Under the pieces are notes generated by a model that was not told the origin of the DNA, did not search any database, and worked only from the letters and a program-made list of their open reading frames with translations. From Clostridiaceae bacterium (lineage in GTDB: Bacteria > Bacillota > Clostridia > Monoglobales > Firm-18): a stretch of 11,091 nucleotides of DNA. Where the stretch lies: assembly GCA_012511915.1 (NCBI GenBank), contig JAAZFB010000012.1:1-11091 (forward strand). The letters run 5' to 3'. Numbering within the stretch: the first letter of the stretch is position 1; the number at the start of each line of letters is the position of its first letter. Positions 5,771 through 11,091 of the stretch are shown piece by piece. A program made the translations under genes and the position numbers.

Positions 5771-7498
5771 TTATAACCCTAAGTGCTGCCATACAGAGTT
5801 TTGCAGCTTGCGGATAAGCTGTATAGCATATTCGCGTGTCTTTGCTTGGGCAAGAAAATAAAACTTTATTTTAGGTTCGGTGCCGGATGGACGCACTGCA
5901 AAATCAATACCGTTGCTAAGTTCGAAATATAATACATTTGATTTTGATATATCCAGCTTGTTTAATATTTCTTTTGACGAGGTGTAACGCATTCCCGTTT
6001 TATAATCCCTGACAGCGGTTATATCAAAATCGCCGAATTTTTTTGGCATCTCCTCTCGCAAACGATGCATCATTTGTTGTATTTGTTCAATACCCGTTAT
6101 ACCCTCTTTTGTTATGCTGATTGTATCTTCCGCAAATGCACCGTATTCATTGTATAAATCAGTCATAATATCTAACAGGGTCTTGCACTTTTTATCATAA
6201 TACGCTGCCATCTCGGCAATAAGCATGCTTGCAGCAACCGCATCTTTGTCGCGGGCATGGGTACCGGCAAGGAAACCATAGCTTTCTTCAAAGCCGAATA
6301 CATACTGATATTCACCGTTTTTTTCAAATTCAAGGATTTTTTCACCTATAAATTTAAAGCCGGTAAAAGTTTTAAAGAGCCTTACATTAAAACTTTTGCA
6401 TATTTCTTCTGTCATTTTAGTGGATACAATGGTCGAAATAACTGAGGCATTTTGCGGTAATGTACCCTTCTTCAATTTTTGCGACAATATATAATATGTC
6501 AGCAAAACACCCACTTGATTGCCGGACAGCGCAACATAATCGTTGTTAGAATCGCGTACCATAACGCCCACACGATCCCCATCCGGGTCGGTACCGATAA
6601 TTAAACCGGCATCCTTTTCTTTTGCCAGCGAAATTGCCAATTCAAAGCTATCTGAATCCTCCGGGTTGGGAGATTTTACAGTAGAAAAAGAGCTGTCCGG
6701 ATGCTCTTGCTCGGGCACAACAAATACATTGTCAAAGCCCGCCCTTTTTAGTATTCTGCGCACCGGCATATTGCCTGCCCCATGGATGGGCGTATATACT
6801 AACTTATAACTTTTGTTTAACAAATCAGGTGCAGTATTTATCGCCACGCTGTATACCGCTTCAATATATGCGTTGTCAACCTGCTCGCCTATTATTTTAA
6901 CCAAACTACTCTCACTCAACTGTTGTCTATTAAAAACTTCGGGCGTGAACATCCCGATAGCGTTTATCTTTTCTTGCACAACATCAGAAATATGCGGCGG
7001 CAACTGTCCGCCATCTTCCCAGTAAACCTTGTAACCGTTATAGTTTGCGGGATTATGCGAGGCAGTAATGTTAATACCTGCAATCGCGCCTAAATGCCTT
7101 ACTGCAAAAGATAACTCCGGAGTAGGACGAAGGTTTTCAAAAATATAAACATTAATACCATTTGCCGCAAGCACGCCTGCCGCCTCAAAGGCAAACAAGT
7201 CAGAGAACCGCCTGCAATCATATGCTATTACAACACCTCGTCCCTTGCCATCTTGGCTTTCATTCTGGGCAATGTAATCTGCAAGTCCTTGTGTTGCCCT
7301 GCGCACTACGTATTTATTTATTCGGTTAGTGCCGGCACCTATAATCCCGCGCAGTCCACCTGTACCGAACTCAAGATGCTTTGAAAACCTCTCTTTTATC
7401 GCAAAATCATTATTTTTAATTGTTAACAGCTCTTCTTTTGTATCCTCATCCACAGCGTTATTGTTGAGCCATTTATTATACTCATTTATATAATCCAT
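5771..7498 (-). CDS. pgcA: Alpha-phosphohexomutase (phosphoglucomutase/phosphomannomutase, PgcA type)
   Basis: 575 aa, normal for the long Firmicutes PgcA-like mutases. It interconverts hexose 6-phosphate and 1-phosphate (glucose, possibly mannose), feeding nucleotide-sugar synthesis for wall polymers and exopolysaccharide. The four active-site loops are intact: TASHNP (145-150, phosphoserine S147), the metal loop GTDPDGDRVG (302-311, D304/D306/D308), the sugar-binding loop GFEESYG (402-408), and the phosphate-binding loop RPSGTEPKIKF (536-546). The N-terminal FGTGGLRG (44-51) is also typical. The start is ATG 7498 with AGAGAGG just upstream (4-nt gap); an in-frame GTG at 7525 lies inside the terminal repeat of the adjacent mobile-type element and is rejected. 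The element ends 17 bp before the ATG, so it must carry or replace the native leader. I see no strong promoter; transcription may come from the upstream surface-protein genes or from inside the element. Substrate preference cannot be read from the sequence. Confidence 0.95.
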   Translation of the reverse strand: MDYINEYNKWLNNNAVDEDTKEELLTIKNNDFAIKERFSKHLEFGTGGLRGIIGAGTNRINKYVVRRATQGLADYIAQNESQDGKGRGVVIAYDCRRFSDLFAFEAAGVLAANGINVYIFENLRPTPELSFAVRHLGAIAGINITASHNPANYNGYKVYWEDGGQLPPHISDVVQEKINAIGMFTPEVFNRQQLSESSLVKIIGEQVDNAYIEAVYSVAINTAPDLLNKSYKLVYTPIHGAGNMPVRRILKRAGFDNVFVVPEQEHPDSSFSTVKSPNPEDSDSFELAISLAKEKDAGLIIGTDPDGDRVGVMVRDSNNDYVALSGNQVGVLLTYYILSQKLKKGTLPQNASVISTIVSTKMTEEICKSFNVRLFKTFTGFKFIGEKILEFEKNGEYQYVFGFEESYGFLAGTHARDKDAVAASMLIAEMAAYYDKKCKTLLDIMTDLYNEYGAFAEDTISITKEGITGIEQIQQMMHRLREEMPKKFGDFDITAVRDYKTGMRYTSSKEILNKLDISKSNVLYFELSNGIDFAVRPSGTEPKIKFYFLAQAKTREYAIQLIRKLQNSVWQHLGL

Positions 7499-7515
7499 AG
7501 AACCTCTCTCTGTTA

Positions 7516-7674
7516 TACTAAACACTAATAAAAACCGACTGTCTTTGCGGTCTTTTCCCCGCTCTACTTTCGAATTTTTAGGTTAAATAAAAATGGTTAG
7601 TCGCCCTCAAAATTCAAAACCCGAACAGACAAAATCCTCGCAAGTCTTAGTTGGTTTTTATTTATTGTTTAGTA
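7516..7674. mobile_element. MITE-like element with terminal inverted repeats
   Basis: 159 bp, non-coding. The left end (7516-7540) begins TACTAAACACTAATAAAAAC and continues CGACT. The right end, read inward on the minus strand from 7674, begins TACTAAACAATAAATAAAAA and continues CCAACT. Aligned, about 23 of 26 positions match with one gap. Both ends are flanked by TTA (7513-7515 and 7675-7677), a possible 3-bp target duplication; the right-hand TTA is also the stop codon (TAA, minus strand) of the coiled-coil protein gene. No open frame of note is inside. The left end recurs at 10895-10920, and an internal stretch (TAGTCGCCCTCAA at 7598-7610) recurs in diverged form at 11052-11064. It separates the surface-protein genes from the mutase gene. 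No transposase is present, so mobility is inference. Confidence 0.65.
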
Positions 7675-8331
7675 TTACTTGTATTTACTGATAAAATACG
7701 ATTTTTTTAATACCTTTTCTTCCTCATAAGCATTTTTCATTACGCTAATAATTTTTGTGTCAGCGCCTATCTCCCTTAACTTTGCCTCTAACGCTTGTAT
7801 CACTTCCGAAACTGCCGCATCGCATTCGCTTTCCAACGCCGTAACCTTCCCAAGGTATAGTGTAATAAGCCTCTTTAGTTCCGCCGCACCTTTTTTCTCT
7901 GCTTTATTTCTTGCATAGTCTGCCTTTGCCTGACGTTCTATCGCACCTAACTTACCCATATACGTTGCTTTGAGCGCATACATTTTTTCAACACTCTGTT
8001 TGATGATCTCTTTTTCATCCACTATAGGAATATCGATTTGTTGCTCGGTGCGTTTCTCGTTAACCAATTCAATTGCCTGTTCAGGAGTAATTTTACCCTG
8101 TCGTATGAGTTCTTCTTCTTCCAAGGTAAAATCGCGAATATAACCATTTGTATATTCATCAACCTGCTGTTTGGTTTCCGTTTTTGCGGCGTCAATTTTG
8201 CCGGAAAGTTCCTCCTCGGAATATTTTATCGCGGTAATTACAGAGCGCATATTAGCCCATTGCCATACGGTAAAACCGCATACCAATATCAAAACCACCG
8301 TTATAGAAATTAGAGCCACCTTTTTTTTCAA
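7675..8331 (-). CDS. Membrane-anchored coiled-coil protein, unknown function
   Basis: 218 aa from TTG 8331. This start is chosen because GGGGG lies 5 nt upstream, whereas the in-frame GTG at 8343 is itself inside that G-rich site. After MKKK a single hydrophobic helix (about 5-25, VALISITVVLILVCGFTVWQW) should be a signal anchor, with the rest outside the cell. The remainder is highly charged (Glu/Lys/Ala-rich) and almost entirely helical, with heptad-like stretches at about 36-60, 63-95 and 105-200; it includes EEELIRQGKITPEQAIELVNEK. There are no enzyme motifs; one Cys lies in the helix and one near residue 173. The stop TAA coincides with the TTA flank of the mobile-type element, so the original 3' end could have been altered by insertion. 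It follows the SLH protein by about 32 nt and is probably co-transcribed with it. I do not recognise the family. Confidence 0.85.
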   Translation of the reverse strand: MKKKVALISITVVLILVCGFTVWQWANMRSVITAIKYSEEELSGKIDAAKTETKQQVDEYTNGYIRDFTLEEEELIRQGKITPEQAIELVNEKRTEQQIDIPIVDEKEIIKQSVEKMYALKATYMGKLGAIERQAKADYARNKAEKKGAAELKRLITLYLGKVTALESECDAAVSEVIQALEAKLREIGADTKIISVMKNAYEEEKVLKKSYFISKYK

Positions 8332-8363
8332 ACTAACCCCCACCCCGTCCGCAGAGCCTGGTA

Positions 8364-10001
8364 TTACTGTTTATATACTATTTGCTCTACTGACACTGTA
8401 TTTGTTGCAAGGTAAACATCCGTTAATTGTTGCCCCGTAATAATATCCAAAAATAAAACTGTCCCTGCTTCCGGTGCAATTTGCTCAAAGCCATCATTAC
8501 TAAATATTTGTGAAAGCAGCGCCTTATTTTCGTTATTATGTATTTCGCATTTAACGCGCAATGTTGCCCCGTTGCCATTATTACATATTAAAGACGTATA
8601 AAATGTAAATTGTATCACCGCACCCGATTGCTCTTGGATTTTTTTACTTATTTCCGCAAGCATGTTAGTAAATATAACATTGTATTCCTTTGCAAAATCA
8701 TATACCGTTTTAGGCAGATTGCCTATACTCTGCGCAAACGGTGTCTGATAAACCTCATTTGGCAGCCCATCCAATATGTAGGCATAATCACTTGAGTTGG
8801 ACGGGTAATCAAACAAGTTATTTCTGATTTTTGAATTGTTATTAATGGGCCTTCCTGCTTTGTTTTCGGTGGTATACTCTGTTTTAAGGCCGATTAAATT
8901 GTCAAGTTGTAATATAAGGCATGCAATTTCCTTATGCGTTATCGGTTTATCCGCACCTATAGTGTTATCGGCAAACAGCCTGATACCGTTTTCAAAAGCA
9001 TAAGTTAAACAAATATCCGCCATCTGGCTGCCCGGTTTGTCGACGTCGGTATAAAAGTTGCCTGTGCTGCCGTATTTCACAATCGAATTAGACCTTTTTA
9101 TTGAATAATACACCAGCGCCGTTAAGGTATCTTCTATTGTAGCAGGTGCATCTATATGCTGTTCGCTGATTTTTCCCTCATCGATACATTCTGAAAACAC
9201 CGTATAGTAATCTTTTGCATAATCGTGTACAAAAAGCGTATCAGGTAATGCCTTATATTTTATATTTGGAGATTCAAAGCTAAGCAACAAAGCTGCACGT
9301 GCCATCTCGCCGTTTGTAACGGATTTTCCCGCGTCATACGTTACACCGTTGAATATATCCATGCTGTTAAATACCACCTCAAGCAGCTGTTCTGACACAG
9401 TTCCTGCAAAACTCGTTTTTTCTGTATTTTGCGCATTTTGCCGTGCCCTAACAATTAAAATGGCAGCTTCCGCCCTTGTAAGTGAATCTGCAAGCCTTAA
9501 ATTCAAGCCATCATCACCTATCATCAAACCGCTCGCATAACCCCATGCTGCCGCCTCTTTATCTGACGATTGGTTTGTAATTATCGAGGGTGCAACATAG
9601 CTGCTTTGACTCCCGTTTCTTTTCCAAATTAAATTCAAGCATGTATCCCTTGTAATGGCACTATCCGGGTCAAAAACATTACCACTGCCCTCCAATTGTG
9701 AATACATGATATAATCGTAACCCCAATGTGATTGGCTGATGTCTGAAAAATCACTGTCCCTTTTTATAGCACTCTTGCCTATCATCTTAACAAATTCCGC
9801 CCTTGATACTGTTTTGTCCGGCTTAAATTCGCCGTCTTCGAAACCGTTAACCGTGCCATCGTCAACCAAATCCATAACCGCAGAATACGCCCAATGTTGT
9901 GAAGGTAAGTCAGGAAATTCGGTTCGCGCATAAGAAATCATTCCCAAAGAAGATAATACCAATACCAAAACCATAAGTAAACTCAATCTTTTGTATACCA
10001 T
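8364..10001 (-). CDS. Secreted S-layer homology (SLH) domain protein
   Basis: 545 aa. Signal peptide at 1-26 (MVYKRLSLLMVLVLVLSS...SYA). Three SLH modules follow directly. SLH1 spans 29-75 (FPDLPSQHWAYSAVMDLVDD..VNGFEDGEFKPDKTVSRAEF). SLH2 spans 85-130 (FSDISQSHWGYDYI...FDPDSAITRDT). SLH3 spans about 145-188 (WGYASGLMIGDDGLNLRLADSLTRAEAA). More degenerate SLH-like units are seen around 200-245 and 315-370 (FYTDVDKPGSQMADICLTYAFENGI...DKPITHKEIACL). SLH triplets bind pyruvylated secondary wall polymer, so the protein should sit on the cell wall. The C-terminal 150 residues (from about 390) form a separate domain with beta-rich character and no motif I know. ATG 10001 has AGGGGTG 5 nt upstream, only 13 nt after the HPr-kinase-like gene, so the two are co-transcribed. 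The middle modules have drifted and may not bind wall polymer. Confidence 0.92.
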   Translation of the reverse strand: MVYKRLSLLMVLVLVLSSLGMISYARTEFPDLPSQHWAYSAVMDLVDDGTVNGFEDGEFKPDKTVSRAEFVKMIGKSAIKRDSDFSDISQSHWGYDYIMYSQLEGSGNVFDPDSAITRDTCLNLIWKRNGSQSSYVAPSIITNQSSDKEAAAWGYASGLMIGDDGLNLRLADSLTRAEAAILIVRARQNAQNTEKTSFAGTVSEQLLEVVFNSMDIFNGVTYDAGKSVTNGEMARAALLLSFESPNIKYKALPDTLFVHDYAKDYYTVFSECIDEGKISEQHIDAPATIEDTLTALVYYSIKRSNSIVKYGSTGNFYTDVDKPGSQMADICLTYAFENGIRLFADNTIGADKPITHKEIACLILQLDNLIGLKTEYTTENKAGRPINNNSKIRNNLFDYPSNSSDYAYILDGLPNEVYQTPFAQSIGNLPKTVYDFAKEYNVIFTNMLAEISKKIQEQSGAVIQFTFYTSLICNNGNGATLRVKCEIHNNENKALLSQIFSNDGFEQIAPEAGTVLFLDIITGQQLTDVYLATNTVSVEQIVYKQ

Positions 10002-10014
10002 ACGAACACCCCTA

Positions 10015-10869
10015 TTAAATAATAGTATTTTTCACCAAATCAACTGCTTCTTTTGATATATTACATGACAAGCAATATATCGGAACGGTATTTATTATGT
10101 TATCAATAAACCCAAGCGTTTTTTCCATCATTTCTGGGAATACGGATTTTCTCACTTCACTGAGCATAAGCGAAATCGCCTCTGTGCCCACACATGGTGT
10201 AATACTGTTTTCCGTGGCTTTATTGATAAACACAATGGCATGAAGCGGTGCGCATATATTGTCGTTTATTCGGGTTTTCCCACTCCACGGTGTGCCGAAA
10301 ACAAATGGTTTTCCCCCGATAAAACGTATTGCGGGGGTGTCGTCATTTATAATACTTACATTTTCATAATGCTTTTTCCAAAGACCGGTGTGGGTAGACT
10401 TGCCGACACCCGACGGGGCAGAAAACAAAATCCCCTTTCCATCATACTCAATTGCCGAAGAATGCAAAATAAAACCGTTATGATACAATACAGCATTGGC
10501 AAACACCTCACCGATACATGTGAAAAAACGCTTCTCGTTTGTAATACCCAAATCATTTTCGAATTCACTCAACTGTAAATTAACTTGTTTCCATTCTAAA
10601 TCACTTTCCAAAAGTGATACATCTTTGTTATGCTCCAACATACGTTGGAAAGCGGTGTATTTATTTTCGGTCTCTACCCAGTTCCATCTATGCGCGCCTT
10701 TTATTATCCGCCCTTTTGGCAATTGTATATTATCGTTGCGCCTGTATGAAATGCATATATCAACATCCGAAATATTTTGTGCAGTGTATTTTTCCATGCA
10801 CTCAAAAATATATTCCGACTCGATATTTTTAAGCTCTAAATTTATATTTGCAACGGTATAAACGCTCAA
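10015..10869 (-). CDS. HPr kinase-like P-loop protein (HprK C-terminal domain fold)
   Basis: 284 aa. The C-terminal half resembles the HPr serine kinase/phosphorylase catalytic domain: LHSSAIEYDGKGILFSAPSG opening a Walker A SAPSGVGKST (150-159, K157), INDDTPA (174-180), and FGTPWSGK (191-198). True HprK has an N-terminal HPr-specific part and a signature C-terminal loop that I do not see. The N-terminal 130 residues here (SVYTVANINLELKN...) are different, so this belongs to the diverse HprK-like group, some members of which act in RiPP or PqqD-associated clusters (for example lasso-peptide tailoring kinases). The substrate is unknown. The start is TTG 10869: AAGGAG lies 8 nt upstream and no better ATG exists, since MSVYTVANI is the conserved-looking beginning. 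It is followed 13 nt later by the SLH gene, an unusual pairing. Calling it hprK would be wrong on present evidence. Confidence 0.8.
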   Translation of the reverse strand: MSVYTVANINLELKNIESEYIFECMEKYTAQNISDVDICISYRRNDNIQLPKGRIIKGAHRWNWVETENKYTAFQRMLEHNKDVSLLESDLEWKQVNLQLSEFENDLGITNEKRFFTCIGEVFANAVLYHNGFILHSSAIEYDGKGILFSAPSGVGKSTHTGLWKKHYENVSIINDDTPAIRFIGGKPFVFGTPWSGKTRINDNICAPLHAIVFINKATENSITPCVGTEAISLMLSEVRKSVFPEMMEKTLGFIDNIINTVPIYCLSCNISKEAVDLVKNTII

Positions 10870-10894
10870 CCAACTAACTCCTTTTTTAAGGTAA

Positions 10895-10920
10895 TACTAA
10901 ACACTAATTAAAAACTAACT
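10895..10920 (+). repeat. Second copy of the element's left terminal repeat
   Basis: Begins TACTAAACACTAATTAAAAA and matches the left end of the 159-bp element (7516-7540) at about 23 of 26 positions. It lies in the leader region of the HPr-kinase-like gene, ending 14 bp before its ribosome binding site on the minus strand. If it is the end of a related element, the other end must lie beyond the window, since a second inward-facing copy is not seen before 11091. Confidence 0.55.
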
Positions 10921-10921
10921 T

Positions 10922-10938
10922 ATACTAAATTCAATCAA
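10922..10938 (+). repeat. 17-bp dispersed repeat, copy 2
   Basis: ATACTAAATTCAATCAA, identical to 5655-5671. Here CTAAATT (10925-10931) can pair with AATTTAG (10940-10946) across an 8-nt loop, and TATACT/AGTATA (10921-10926 and 10951-10956) flank the unit. Confidence 0.6.
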
Positions 10939-10968
10939 TAATTTAGGTACAGTATAAAGCATGAAATA

Positions 10969-11002
10969 AATTTAAAGTCAAGGCAAGCCTTGACTTTAAA
11001 TT
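10969..11002 (-). terminator. Perfect 16-bp palindrome, probable terminator of the gene cut by the right edge
   Basis: Arms 10969-10984 and 10987-11002 are fully complementary, with only AA at the centre (effective loop CAAG). On the minus strand the stem AAAGTCAAGG / CCTTGACTTT is followed by AAATTTATTT, an AT-rich tail that resembles a clostridial terminator without a clean T run. It lies about 50 nt after the stop codons that close short frames entering from the right edge (TAG at 11051-11053 and 11047-11049). The same arm carries TTGACT, so it could also contribute a weak -35. The rest of 10870-11050 holds the repeats listed separately and no gene. Confidence 0.55.
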
Positions 11003-11091
11003 GAATGCTAATCTCAAAATACAATATTAGGTATTAATAAGGAAAACTAACTAGTCGCCATCAAGTTCAACATACCCAGGCCGTACTCTCC

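Noticed and set aside
7499..7525. GTG at 7525 as start of the phosphohexomutase
   Set aside because: It lies inside the terminal repeat of the MITE-like element and lacks a ribosome binding site; ATG 7498 begins the family-typical N-terminus.
10240..10578. Plus-strand open frame over the HPr-kinase-like gene
   Set aside because: It is antisense to the P-loop region with no initiation signals; the minus-strand P-loop motifs are clear.
10015..10869. Bona fide HPr kinase/phosphorylase (hprK)
   Set aside because: Length, N-terminal half and context (SLH gene rather than lgt or ptsH neighbours) do not fit, so only an HprK-like call is supported.

Overview
The window looks like a piece of a low-GC Clostridia (Firmicutes) chromosome. 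The sequence is AT-rich, with strong purine-rich ribosome binding sites, sigma-A-type promoters, frequent TTG starts, S-layer homology (SLH) surface proteins and a SCIFF-type six-cysteine peptide, a family I associate almost exclusively with Clostridia. Nearly everything is on the minus strand; the only plus-strand gene I support is a small lipoprotein near 5.35 kb. The genus cannot be fixed from this sequence.

Reading in transcription order from the right edge: a 16-bp perfect palindrome (10969-11002) lies downstream of an ORF end that is cut by the window edge. Next comes a surface-protein cluster: an HPr-kinase-like P-loop protein (TTG start at 10869), a secreted SLH protein, and a membrane-anchored coiled-coil protein. 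A 159-bp MITE-like element with terminal inverted repeats (7516-7674) lies between that cluster and a phosphohexomutase gene (pgcA type). The mutase gene converges with the lipoprotein gene, with a hairpin between them.

The lipoprotein gene is divergent from yajC. The two promoters, both TTG-starting -35 with 17-bp spacers, flank a perfect 23-bp direct repeat with a 24-bp period. The yajC unit then runs yajC - four-helix membrane protein (TIGR04086-like) - a 48-aa SCIFF/ranthipeptide precursor - terminator. The SCIFF gene (4129-4275) is short but very clear. The radical SAM maturase expected next to it is absent: the next gene beyond the terminator belongs to another pathway.

The left third is an extracellular-polysaccharide regulatory/biosynthetic operon with its own promoter (-10 at 3969-3974): a CpsD-like tyrosine kinase with a C-terminal tyrosine cluster, a CpsB-like PHP phosphatase, and a CapD/EpsC-like nucleotide-sugar 4,6-dehydratase that lacks the usual membrane domain. 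After it comes a secreted protein of unknown function that starts at TTG 838 and leaves the window in a Gly/Cys-rich stretch. Functionally the window links envelope construction (polysaccharide, S-layer, sugar phosphates) with protein export (YajC) and a RiPP peptide.

The main unusual points are the SCIFF gene without its maturase and with an extra leader cysteine, the kinase/phosphatase pair without the membrane activator, the soluble dehydratase, the operator-like direct repeats, the TACTAAA-ended repeat family, and a recurrent GTTAGTT motif between ribosome binding site and start codon.
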